Shown: piece by piece, positions 53,828 to 62,556 of the stretch | Layout: each line of letters opens with the position of its first letter | Position numbering within the stretch: position 1 is the stretch's first letter | Assembly: GCA_028289245.1 (NCBI GenBank) | Contig: JAQGGT010000006.1 | Location: forward strand, 1 to 64,000 | Reading direction: 5' to 3' | DNA from: Candidatus Saccharimonadota bacterium | GTDB taxonomy: Bacteria; Patescibacteriota; Saccharimonadia; Saccharimonadales; UBA4665 | Length of the DNA: 64,000 nucleotides | Made by a program: the position numbers and the translations under genes | Notes under the pieces: generated by a model | The model's database searches: none | Told to the model about the DNA's origin: nothing | What the model saw: the letters and a program-made list of their open reading frames with translations, nothing else

Positions 53828-54174
53828 TACAGGCGGCTCGCTACAAAGGTTACGATTAGCTCGGCGCTGATGGCAATTACCAGGCCGACAGCCGAGTAGA
53901 TGATTGTGTTACGGGCCTTGGCGATTTGCTGGGGGTTGTTGGCATCGGCGATCATGCGCAGGCCGGCTACAGCGATCATCAGCACGGCCACAGCCGCTAA
54001 GATGCCGAAGATTATCTGGAGAATCTCGTGGAGCTGGACTGAAGTGGCATTGACATTGGGCAGGTTGGTGTTGCAAAGGGCAGGATCTGAGGTGCCATCA
54101 TTGCAGTTTTTGACTATGGCCGTATCGCCGATGAAGTAAAGCAGGTGCAGCTTGATGATAGTCAGGGCAAACAT
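53827..54174 (-). CDS. TrbC/VirB2-like two-helix pilin-family protein (3 of 6)
   Basis: The 115-residue product has an N-terminal hydrophobic segment (3-17), a Cys pair (NCNDGTSDPALCN) and helices about 53-76 and 92-113 with the loop IADANNPQQIAKARNT. It keeps the GLRMI...ARNTIIYSAVGL signature. Both ends overlap neighbours through TAATG, so translation is coupled. Confidence 0.74.
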   Translation of the reverse strand: MFALTIIKLHLLYFIGDTAIVKNCNDGTSDPALCNTNLPNVNATSVQLHEILQIIFGILAAVAVLMIAVAGLRMIADANNPQQIAKARNTIIYSAVGLVIAISAELIVTFVASRL

Positions 54175-54542
54175 TAGTTAATTCTCCCGGCGATAAAGTT
54201 GACGATAGCAGCCGACATTATGGCAATTGCCAGACCAATCAGGGCATTGGTAATGGTACTGCGGGCTTGGCCGGTTTTGTCGGGCTCACCTTGGCTGGTC
54301 ATGTAGCTAATGCCGCCGTAGACGACAAAGCCGATGGCCACTAGCATCGAGACGCGCAACATAATTTCGATAACGGCAGCTAAGATAAGCCAAACGTCGG
54401 ACAGATTGGTGATGTGTGGCGTGCAAACGCCAGTGCCGTCGGCTTGCATATCGAGGTATTTGTACCAGTAGGGAAAGCCGAGGAAGCTGCCGTCGGCCGT
54501 GCCGCCACAACCAGCTGCAAAATTAGTGAGGGCGCTGATCAT
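54174..54542 (-). CDS. TrbC/VirB2-like two-helix pilin-family protein (2 of 6)
   Basis: The 122-residue product lacks an obvious signal peptide but has a Cys-containing exported part and helices about 52-80 and 97-119 around MTSQGEPDKTGQARSTI. The spacing of helices and of the Gly-Glu-Pro loop matches the other copies. It overlaps both neighbours (ATGA and TAATG). Confidence 0.72.
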   Translation of the reverse strand: MISALTNFAAGCGGTADGSFLGFPYWYKYLDMQADGTGVCTPHITNLSDVWLILAAVIEIMLRVSMLVAIGFVVYGGISYMTSQGEPDKTGQARSTITNALIGLAIAIMSAAIVNFIAGRIN

Positions 54543-55006
54543 TTCAGGATACCTGCCGGAACTACGTAGTTAACAATTGTAAAACCAAATATGAATAAGA
54601 CTAGCGCGCCCACGGTAGCGCGGATCCGGCTCACCGCCTTGGCAGTAGCTTGGGGGTCGCCGCGGGAGGCCGAATACTGGATACCGGCGTAGATTAATGA
54701 GGCCACAATTACCAGCCCGACCCCATATGAGAAGAAACGAATCAGCGCAAAGAGAGCATCCATAATGGCGTTGCCTCGGCCGACACAGCCGATGTTGATC
54801 GACGGCGTATAGGCGGCTTTGCCGGAGCCACAGGTGCCCGGACCATGCGACTGGGTGGGGTCAGTAGAAATGGTGCTGGAACTGTCGCCACCACTGTCAA
54901 TGGGCTTCATGGCCGAGGTGTGCGGCATCGGCATGACACACAATAAAAGCAGTAGTAGGGCAAGGACCGTAGCTACTCGATGTCTGAACTTGTGTGTTTT
55001 TGTCAT
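54539..55006 (-). CDS. TrbC/VirB2-like two-helix pilin-family protein (1 of 6)
   Basis: The first gene of the array, 155 residues. A signal sequence (about 8-32), a Ser/Thr/Gly-rich exported part with CGSGKAAYTPSINIGC and two helices (about 84-107 and 127-150) around SASRGDPQATAKAVSR. It overlaps the next gene as ATGA. TATAGT (55015-55020) ends 8 nt before the ATG, so the operon message is probably leaderless. Confidence 0.76.
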   Translation of the reverse strand: MTKTHKFRHRVATVLALLLLLLCVMPMPHTSAMKPIDSGGDSSSTISTDPTQSHGPGTCGSGKAAYTPSINIGCVGRGNAIMDALFALIRFFSYGVGLVIVASLIYAGIQYSASRGDPQATAKAVSRIRATVGALVLFIFGFTIVNYVVPAGILK

Positions 55007-55014
55007 TTTCTTGA

Positions 55015-55043
55015 ACTATACTGAATTTTTGCCGATTAGGCAA
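55015..55043 (-). promoter_or_regulatory. Promoter of the six-gene pilin operon
   Basis: On the minus strand TTGCCT (55038-55043), 17 nt, TATAGT (55015-55020), then 8 nt to the ATG at 55006. Confidence 0.65.
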
Positions 55044-55063
55044 GGTTGTATATCGTATTCGTA

Positions 55064-55092
55064 TTTACAACTTTTTCTTGCCCCGCTATGAT
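55064..55092 (+). promoter_or_regulatory. Promoter of the VirB6-PrgI-VirB4 operon
   Basis: TTTACA (55064-55069), 17 nt, TATGAT (55087-55092). The start near 55099 gives a leader of about 38 nt without an evident ribosome site. Pilin and secretion-core operons are thus divergent from a 130-bp control region. Confidence 0.7.
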
Positions 55093-55136
55093 ATAGTAAG
55101 TAAAAGGGTGTGTGAACCACTTAAGCAAATAAAAAT

Positions 55137-58100
55137 ATGTCTCATAACAGATTTATAAAAAACAAGCCTGGGCGCAGAGTTATTTTTGCACTGCTACCAC
55201 TGTTAGTATTGGCGCCGGTTTTGGCGGCTCTTTTCTCTGTTGGGCACGCCAGCGCTAAAACGTATGGCATCGGCGGCGCCTCCACGTCGTACACCATGCA
55301 GATCAACCTGACGGGAAGTGCCGATCGGGTGGCTTCGGTTCGGGCTACCCGGACTGTAGCAACATCACTAAAGGTCGACAACGTCTACACGCTTTCCAAA
55401 GACAAGAAAATTGCCACCCGCTATACCCAGCAGGGCTTTGACTTCGGCCAGTACGGCCAGACCTGTGAAGATGTTAAGAATGATGCCCAAAACGGCAACG
55501 CCTTTCCGCAAGATGCCGGCTGGTTTAGCTTCAAAGTAGAGGCACTCGACAGCAGCGGCACCGTCATCGCTTCAACGCCATTCCAGTTTGATAAATACAA
55601 GGACTGCGCCCACACCGTCTCCAAAAATCTCGATATCGGGGCTGCCGGCTCCGTCCAAGCCCCTACGGGTACACTTAACGGCACAATTACCATGTATTAC
55701 GTCGGCAAAGAAGTCGGCGTCTCCGACTTGCAGGTCCAAATCAAAGGGCCAAAAGAAGGCGACAACAAATCCTACTTTGCGACTACGACCTCTGCCGACA
55801 AGAAGAGCTTTACCTTTAGTGATTTGACGCCTGGTACCTACACGCTTACCGGCACCGTTCGATGTGGCGGCGATGGTTGTGACACCTCTGCACCCGTCGG
55901 CACCATTAATACGACCGGTGCGATTAAAGCCGGCGCTAATAAGAATGACATTATTATCAACAACGGCTTGGTCGGCTATTGTGGCGATGGCTGTGATAAG
56001 GCTACCGCCATAAATAATTTACTGACTACTGACTCGGTAGATGGCGGCGACGCTGGTGTTGACACCGACAACTCACCGGAAGCCAATTGTGAGAACGGTG
56101 CCGGCGCTTTCGGCTGGGCACTGTGCCCGATTTTCGATGGCATGAGCAACACCACCAAGTATGTCTTGCACAATGTTATTGAGCCAATGTTGGAAACCCG
56201 ACCAGTGACAACCAGTACTTCAAGTGCAGTTTACTCAATTTGGTCGGGCTTCCGGCTCTACGGCAATATTTTCTTGGTCATTGCTTTGTTGGTCATTGTT
56301 TTTGGCCAGAGCATCGGTGGTGGCATGGTCGACGCTTATACCGCCAAGAAGGTGCTGCCACGCTTGCTGGCAGCGGCGATTCTCATTAACTTGTCGATCT
56401 ATTTGGTTAACTTTGCTATCGATATAACCAATATTATGGGCGTGGGTATTACCGACGTCATTACCAAGCCGGTCTCGAATTGTACGCCGGCAACGGCCGG
56501 CACGACCTGCTGGGACTTCCGCATCAAACCTGACGCTGGACTTGGCGTGCTCGGGCTGGGGCTTATTGGCTTGGTCGGGACCGTAGGTGGCATTCTGGGC
56601 GCACTGGTAGCTCTTTTTACTGGTGGTGCGGGCGCTATCGCGGGCATGATCTTCTTTACCATGTTGCCCATCATCTTAGCCGTGGTGGCCGTTTTCTTTA
56701 CGCTTATTCTGCGGCAGGGCATCATTGTGCTACTGATCATCGTCAGCCCGGTGGCCTTCGCACTGTATTGTCTGCCGAATACCGAGCAATACTTTAGGAA
56801 GTGGTGGGACGCGCTATTTAAGACGCTGCTGGTTTACCCGATTGTTATGACAGTATTTGCCGTTTGTGGCGTGCTCAGTATTACGACATTGCAGGCTGGG
56901 GGCGTCACGCCCAATAGTTTTGATCCGAGTGTCAGCCCTAACTTCTTCACTACCCACACCTCCTCAATCCTAGCCACGATTACCGCTTTCGCACTGCAGT
57001 TCTTGCCGCTGTTCTTAATTCCGTTTGCCTTCCGGATCGCCGGCGGCCTGCTCGGCCGCTTGCACGGTGCAATTACTGGTGCCGGTGAGAAGCTCAATCA
57101 ATCCGGACTTATCAAACGCAAGCGCGAGCAGTCTAAGGCAAACTTCGAAGACATTGCCAGCCAGGGCCAGGAACGCGGCTACCGGGCATTGGCAGGACGG
57201 GCTGACAAGGGCGGTATTGGCGGTTTTGCCGCCAAGCGCATGGCCAACCGCGTCCGCACCCGCAACGGCTTGGATATTACTGAGGCACGCGCCCACTCGG
57301 TAGCTAACATGGCCAAGCGCATGGATGCTATTACCTCCAGTGGCGATGACCGTATGGTTCGTGCACTAACGGTCAACAAATCCCGTATCGACAGAGATAA
57401 GCGTAATGGAGTTGGTAAATACGACGCCGAGACTAATAAGGGTGACTGGAGAACCGATTCGGAAGGAAAGACAGAATACCGCACGCTTGGTGGTGCTTGG
57501 GTGAAAGAGTCAGACGTCAATGCAGCCAACAAGGAATTCGGCAGTAACCAGGCAGCACTGCAAGCAGCCACGACCTACGAAATGCGCAAGGCGACCGAGG
57601 AAGGCAATGTCGATCACTTCCGCGAGAACTACCAAAAAGATATTACCGATCGCTCGACCCGCCTTGGCACCAGAGTTATGTCCGATGGCCAGTCAACCGG
57701 CATCCTCAAGGGAGCGGCTTTTGCCAACCAAGGTACGCATCGGTTTGCCAAATACTGGTCTGCTGACAGTAAGGGCAACCTCGCTTTAAGCACTAAGGGA
57801 GCCGCCGATTTGAGCCAAGAAGTGGCTGATACCCAAGGTGGGTATGACCTCCTACGCTCCAACCCTGAGATGGCTCGCGAAATGACCACCAAGGTTCGGG
57901 ACGCTGGCGCCATCAAACGCGACTACGAGGCAGCGCAGGCCACGGGTGGCACTTCTGCGCATAGCGAAGCCGACTACAGAGAAGCTCAGCGCACACTGCT
58001 TAACTCGTCCAAGATCGCCGCTTCGCTCCGTTCGCAGGCCATGTCTCCTGGACCTGGCGGCGACCCGAGTTCCGACGATGCCAGCGCCGCAGGCGCAGCC

Positions 58101-58298
58101 GCCCTACGCAGTGGTGGCGGTGGACGCTCGGTTGGTTCCGGCGCCTCAGCTCACGGTCAAGAGGAATGGAACAAGTTTGTGGCCGCTTCTGATCAGAACG
58201 GTGGCGTGTACCAATTCCCATCGATTAGCGGGCCTAGCCGGACGCCGCCGCCTAACAGCGGTAGTGACCCAGGCGGTCACCCGGGGAACTACATGTAG
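55137..58298 (+). CDS. VirB6/TrbL-like secretion membrane protein with exported N-terminal domain
   Basis: The 1053-residue protein has a signal/first helix (about 14-40), an exported beta-rich part with four or more Cys (about 45-330), a membrane core of about seven helices (about 375-655; IFLVIALLVIVFGQS, GLGLIGLVGTVGGILGALVALF, LILRQGIIVLLIIVSPVAFALYCLP) and a long cytoplasmic, charged C-terminus (about 665-1053) ending in Gly/Ser/Pro-rich sequence. The core recalls VirB6/TrbL channel components. The fused exported domain and large cytoplasmic tail are unusual. Start of the plus-strand secretion operon. Confidence 0.82.
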   Translation: MSHNRFIKNKPGRRVIFALLPLLVLAPVLAALFSVGHASAKTYGIGGASTSYTMQINLTGSADRVASVRATRTVATSLKVDNVYTLSKDKKIATRYTQQGFDFGQYGQTCEDVKNDAQNGNAFPQDAGWFSFKVEALDSSGTVIASTPFQFDKYKDCAHTVSKNLDIGAAGSVQAPTGTLNGTITMYYVGKEVGVSDLQVQIKGPKEGDNKSYFATTTSADKKSFTFSDLTPGTYTLTGTVRCGGDGCDTSAPVGTINTTGAIKAGANKNDIIINNGLVGYCGDGCDKATAINNLLTTDSVDGGDAGVDTDNSPEANCENGAGAFGWALCPIFDGMSNTTKYVLHNVIEPMLETRPVTTSTSSAVYSIWSGFRLYGNIFLVIALLVIVFGQSIGGGMVDAYTAKKVLPRLLAAAILINLSIYLVNFAIDITNIMGVGITDVITKPVSNCTPATAGTTCWDFRIKPDAGLGVLGLGLIGLVGTVGGILGALVALFTGGAGAIAGMIFFTMLPIILAVVAVFFTLILRQGIIVLLIIVSPVAFALYCLPNTEQYFRKWWDALFKTLLVYPIVMTVFAVCGVLSITTLQAGGVTPNSFDPSVSPNFFTTHTSSILATITAFALQFLPLFLIPFAFRIAGGLLGRLHGAITGAGEKLNQSGLIKRKREQSKANFEDIASQGQERGYRALAGRADKGGIGGFAAKRMANRVRTRNGLDITEARAHSVANMAKRMDAITSSGDDRMVRALTVNKSRIDRDKRNGVGKYDAETNKGDWRTDSEGKTEYRTLGGAWVKESDVNAANKEFGSNQAALQAATTYEMRKATEEGNVDHFRENYQKDITDRSTRLGTRVMSDGQSTGILKGAAFANQGTHRFAKYWSADSKGNLALSTKGAADLSQEVADTQGGYDLLRSNPEMAREMTTKVRDAGAIKRDYEAAQATGGTSAHSEADYREAQRTLLNSSKIAASLRSQAMSPGPGGDPSSDDASAAGAAALRSGGGGRSVGSGASAHGQEEWNKFVAASDQNGGVYQFPSISGPSRTPPPNSGSDPGGHPGNYM

Positions 58299-58306
58299 GA
58301 TGAGCT

Positions 58307-59515
58307 ATGTCGACCTATAAAGTAATCCAAGATATCGAGGCCGAGGACAAGATCCTCGGCCCGTTGACCCTCCGGCAGTTCTTGTTTGCGCTCGGTGCCG
58401 CCTTCTTCCTGTATTTGTGCTTCATCGTCATTACCAAGCACGCGACATTCTTGCTGGCCGTCTTTTTACCGCCAGCCCTACTGCTGAGCTTTTTGGCCTT
58501 TCCGTTTGGCAAAGACCAGCCGACGGAAGTCTGGGCTGCCGCCAAGTTTCAGTTTTTATTCCGGCCGCGCCGGCGCATCTGGGATCAAAGTGGCGCTAAA
58601 GAATTGGTGACGATTACCGTACCCAAGAAAATTGAGCGCGTCTACACTGATGGCTTGAGCCAGACCGAAGTCCGTAGCCGACTGCATGCGCTGGCCGATA
58701 CCATCGACACTCGTGGTTGGGCAGTAAAGAATGTTGGCGTGGGCACCTACAGCCAGACTCTGGGCCAAAGTTCCGACCGCCTAGTAGCCGTCAGCGCTAT
58801 ACCGCAGGCCGTGCCTGATATTAGCGATTCGGAAGATCCGCTCGACGACACCAATAGTTCAGTGGCGCAGCACTTTTCGCAGATGATCACAGCCAGCGAG
58901 CAGGCCCACCGCCAGCAGCTCATGCAACAAATGAATCAGCCGAGCCAAGACATTGCGCTACCAGCCCCGCAGGTGATGGCCACAGCGCCGACTGCCGCTG
59001 CCGGCGCCAACGGTATGATCCAGCCGGTATTTACCGCCGCTCCAGCTTCAATGACGCCGCCCGCTGCGCCGATAGCCGCTCAGCCGGCACCAGCCGACCC
59101 GTCGACCGCCATGTGGTTTACGCAGCAACAACCGGCCGCTACTGCGCCGGCATCCTACATTGAGCAAGCCGAAGTAGCGCTGCCGCCCGTAGCCATTGAT
59201 ACCACGCCGACGCCCGAAGAGGAGGCCCTCCTCGAACATCTCAAGGCCGTGAACGCTTCACAGCAGGTTTCTAACGCTCACATGCGCACTTTGCAGCCGA
59301 TTTCGGCTGACTTGGGAGCTCAGCCGGCACCAGTCATTACCGCACCTCCGGCCGCCGCACCCGTCGCGCCGGCGCCGGTGACACCCCAACCTAATGCTGC
59401 TATACTTAACCTGGCAAATAACAACGACCTAAACATCGCTACACTGGCTCGTGAGGCAAATAAATCTATGAGCACATCTGGGTCGGATGGCGAGGTCGTA
59501 ATTTCACTGCATTAG
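58307..59515 (+). CDS. PrgI family (VirB3-like) protein with long Ala/Pro tail
   Basis: Residues 1 to about 110 form a PrgI domain: ILGPLTLRQFLFALGAAFFLYL, a second helix (LLAVFLPPALLLSFLAFPFG) and FLFRPRRRIWDQSG. PrgI stands for VirB3 in Gram-positive conjugation systems. The remaining 290 residues are Gln/Ala/Pro-rich and probably disordered, with a charged helix near 300-320. The position before the VirB4 genes matches the conserved VirB3-VirB4 order. Confidence 0.86.
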   Translation: MSTYKVIQDIEAEDKILGPLTLRQFLFALGAAFFLYLCFIVITKHATFLLAVFLPPALLLSFLAFPFGKDQPTEVWAAAKFQFLFRPRRRIWDQSGAKELVTITVPKKIERVYTDGLSQTEVRSRLHALADTIDTRGWAVKNVGVGTYSQTLGQSSDRLVAVSAIPQAVPDISDSEDPLDDTNSSVAQHFSQMITASEQAHRQQLMQQMNQPSQDIALPAPQVMATAPTAAAGANGMIQPVFTAAPASMTPPAAPIAAQPAPADPSTAMWFTQQQPAATAPASYIEQAEVALPPVAIDTTPTPEEEALLEHLKAVNASQQVSNAHMRTLQPISADLGAQPAPVITAPPAAAPVAPAPVTPQPNAAILNLANNNDLNIATLAREANKSMSTSGSDGEVVISLH

Positions 59516-59549
59516 CAGTTCAAAGTTCTAAGGGTGGAAAATACATACT

Positions 59550-60593
59550 ATGAATCCTGATTCTCAAAATCCCCAAAATCTGCAAGTTCAAGGCGCTGGC
59601 GAGACCTATTCGCAGCTCACCGGACAGCCGATTGGGGCACCGCAGGCCATTAACCCCGCAGTGCAATCCTTGCCGCAGCAGCCGATGGCTATGCCGCAAC
59701 CACCGGCACCTATCGCGCCACCTGCGCCGGTGATGCTGCCGCCCGCTCCCCAAGCTGCCATCCCCACCCAACCGATCGTTACGCCCAACTACGGCCAGCC
59801 GCAACCGGTGGTCTACGCCCCGCAAGGTGGCGGCCCAGCCACTGGCGCACCGATCCCTCCCAAGACCAACCCCAACAGTACCCAAAACACGCTGCAGATC
59901 GCCGAGATCCGCGATGGCATCGTGATCATGAACGACGGATCCTACCGTTCGGTCGTGATGGTAAAGAGCATCAACTTCGACCTGATGAGTCTGCAAGAGC
60001 AGGAAGCTGTTGAATACAGCTACCAGGGCTTCTTGAACTCGCTGTACTTCCCAGTCCAGATTTTTGTGCGCTCTCAAAAAGTCGACCTCCAACCCTACAT
60101 CGAGAAGCTCGATAAGATCCGCACCGAGCACGACAACATGCTACTGGCGTTGCTGATGGAGGATTATATTGATTACATTGACGACATTAGCCAACGCACC
60201 AACATTATGGACAAGAAGTTTTACGTAGTAATCCCGTTCTTTCCCGGCGAAGACGTCAAACAGACACTCGCCCAAAGCAAAAACTTGCTAACCAGTATCA
60301 CCGGCGTCTTTAATAAAAAAGAGCAACACGTAGTTATCAACGAAGGCGAGCTCGAAGCCGCCAAGAGCGAACTACGCAACCGCGTCCAGGCGGTGCTTTC
60401 CGGCTTGCTCCAGTGCTCAATTAAGGGCCTACCGCTCGACACCCAAGAGCTGATCGAACTCTACTACGATACCTACAACCCCGACACTGCCACCCGCCAG
60501 CAGCTCAAAAACTTTGAGGACCTGACGGCGGACGTAATCATGAAGGGTGAAGGCGTCGCCAAACAAGCTCACTTACAGCGGGAGTTGCAGTAA
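59550..60593 (+). CDS. VirB4/TraC N-terminal domain as a separate protein
   Basis: The first 105 residues are Pro/Gln/Ala-rich. From about 112 to 345 the sequence (IAEIRDGIVIMNDGSYRSVVMV, EQEAVEYSYQGFLNSLYFPVQIFVRSQKVDL, KKFYVVIPFF) matches the N-terminal domain of VirB4/TraC ATPases. The ATPase itself is in the next gene, whose ATG overlaps this stop (TAATG), so the VirB4 function is split over two coupled genes. Confidence 0.85.
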   Translation: MNPDSQNPQNLQVQGAGETYSQLTGQPIGAPQAINPAVQSLPQQPMAMPQPPAPIAPPAPVMLPPAPQAAIPTQPIVTPNYGQPQPVVYAPQGGGPATGAPIPPKTNPNSTQNTLQIAEIRDGIVIMNDGSYRSVVMVKSINFDLMSLQEQEAVEYSYQGFLNSLYFPVQIFVRSQKVDLQPYIEKLDKIRTEHDNMLLALLMEDYIDYIDDISQRTNIMDKKFYVVIPFFPGEDVKQTLAQSKNLLTSITGVFNKKEQHVVINEGELEAAKSELRNRVQAVLSGLLQCSIKGLPLDTQELIELYYDTYNPDTATRQQLKNFEDLTADVIMKGEGVAKQAHLQRELQ

Positions 60594-62512
60594 TGGCACT
60601 CGGTAGAAAACAACCGCTTGATCCGGTCGCCATCGCCCAGGCGCAACGGGCCCGCGAAGACCAAGAAGTCCAGGCAGCTTTCCAAAAGGGCATTACGGCA
60701 CTGCGCGACTTTATTGCGCCTAGCTCGATTGAGTTTTCTAGTACCCACTTCCAGCTGGGCACCCGCTTTGCCCGCACCTACTACGTTTACGGCTACCCGC
60801 GCCAGCTCTACACTGGCTGGTTGAGCGGTATGGTCAACCTCGATGAAGTGATCGACATGAGCATGTACATCTATCCGGTCGAGAGCCAGGTAGTGCTCGA
60901 AAACCTTCGTAAGAAAGTGACACAGCTCGAGGCCGGTATCCAGATCGATGGCGAGAAAGGCCGTGTCCGCGATCCAGGCAAACAGGCCGCCATCCTCGAT
61001 GCCGAAGAAATGCGCGACAAGCTGCAGGTCGGCGAAGAGCGCTTCTTCCGATTTGGTCTGTACTTTACAATTTATGGTGGCTCGATGGACGAGCTGGAAT
61101 ATATCTCGCACAAAGTCGAATCGATGCTCGGCCAGCAGCTGGTTTACAGCAAGCCGGCCACCAGCCAGCAAGAGCAGGGGCTGATGAGCACCGTGCCGCA
61201 GCTGATGGACAAACTCCAGATCCGCCGCAACATGAGCACCGGCGCCCTCAGCACTAGCTTCCCATTCACCAGCGCCGATCTGACCCAAGAAAACGGCATT
61301 TTATACGGCATCAACATGCACAACTCTGGCTTGGTTATTTTTGACCGTTTCTCGCTGGAGAATGGCAACTCGGTGGTGTTTGCTAAATCCGGTGCCGGTA
61401 AATCATTCACCGTCAAACTTGAGGCGCTCCGCAGCATGATGTTTGGTACCGAAATCTTTATTATTGACCCGGAAAACGAGTACCAACGCATGTGCGAAGC
61501 CGTTGGCGGTGCCTATGTCCGGCTGAGCCTCAACTCCACCACCCGCATTAACCCGTTTGATCTGCCGCAAGTTGTCGATAACGACGAGGCCGACAACGCG
61601 CTACGCTCTAACCTGATCACGCTGCACGGCTTGCTCCGTCTGATGATGGGTGGGGCCCAGGCCCAGATGCTCGGCGGCAATAGCGCGATTATGCCCGCCT
61701 TGGCGCCGAGCGAAGAAGCTGACCTCGATGCTGCCCTGATCGAAACCTACGCTAAAGCCGGCATCACTAACGATCCGCTGACCCACACGGCTATACCGCC
61801 AACCATTGCCGACCTGTACGACACCTTGCTGCACATGGGCGGCAACGGCCCGCAGCTGGCCCAGCGCCTGCGCAAATACACTACCGGTACTTTTGCCGGC
61901 ATCTTTAGCCAGCCCTCAAACATCAACATCAACAACCCGTTAGTGGTATTTAACATTCGCGATCTGGAGGATGAACTGCGCCCGGTCGCCATGTACATTG
62001 TGCTCAATTACATCTGGAACAAGACCAAGAGTGACATGAAAAAGCGTATCTTGATCGTTGACGAGGCCTGGCAGTTGATGAAGTACGAAGACTCGGCCAA
62101 CTTCCTATTTAGCTTGGCGAAACGCGCTCGCAAATACAACCTTGGCATCACGACCATTACGCAGGACGTCGAGGACTTTATGGGGTCGCGGATGGGTCGA
62201 GCGATCGTGGCAAACGCCAGTATGCAAATTCTGCTCAAGCAATCAACTTCGGCCGTGGATGTGCTGGCCGATACCTTTAAGCTGACCAGTGAGGAGCGCA
62301 AGCGCCTCAGCCAATTCCCGGTTGGGCAGGGGCTGTTCTTTGCCGGCCAAAACCACGTCCACATCCAAGTGACGGCCAGCCCGACCGAGACGTCGCTGAT
62401 CACGACCAATCCGGAACAAGTCCAGGCTATGGCCGATGCACCCCAGCAGGGTGACTTCGATACCCAGGGCACAATTGATCTGAGTAACCGCCTCTTCCCA
62501 GGTAGCGTATAA
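60593..62512 (+). CDS. VirB4/TraC-type secretion ATPase
   Basis: The 639-residue motor ATPase has a middle domain (about 40-240), Walker A FAKSGAGKSFTVK near residue 263, FIIDPENEYQRM, TRINPFDLP, Walker B RILIVDEAWQLMKYED near 485 and the ITQDVEDFMGS segment after it. VirB4 powers substrate or pilin movement through the type IV channel. It begins inside the stop of the 59550 gene, confirming a functional pair. Confidence 0.94.
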   Translation: MALGRKQPLDPVAIAQAQRAREDQEVQAAFQKGITALRDFIAPSSIEFSSTHFQLGTRFARTYYVYGYPRQLYTGWLSGMVNLDEVIDMSMYIYPVESQVVLENLRKKVTQLEAGIQIDGEKGRVRDPGKQAAILDAEEMRDKLQVGEERFFRFGLYFTIYGGSMDELEYISHKVESMLGQQLVYSKPATSQQEQGLMSTVPQLMDKLQIRRNMSTGALSTSFPFTSADLTQENGILYGINMHNSGLVIFDRFSLENGNSVVFAKSGAGKSFTVKLEALRSMMFGTEIFIIDPENEYQRMCEAVGGAYVRLSLNSTTRINPFDLPQVVDNDEADNALRSNLITLHGLLRLMMGGAQAQMLGGNSAIMPALAPSEEADLDAALIETYAKAGITNDPLTHTAIPPTIADLYDTLLHMGGNGPQLAQRLRKYTTGTFAGIFSQPSNININNPLVVFNIRDLEDELRPVAMYIVLNYIWNKTKSDMKKRILIVDEAWQLMKYEDSANFLFSLAKRARKYNLGITTITQDVEDFMGSRMGRAIVANASMQILLKQSTSAVDVLADTFKLTSEERKRLSQFPVGQGLFFAGQNHVHIQVTASPTETSLITTNPEQVQAMADAPQQGDFDTQGTIDLSNRLFPGSV

Positions 62513-62556
62513 TAGTACCTGTACCAAACTTACGTGTGTAACTGAGTAAAATCAAC

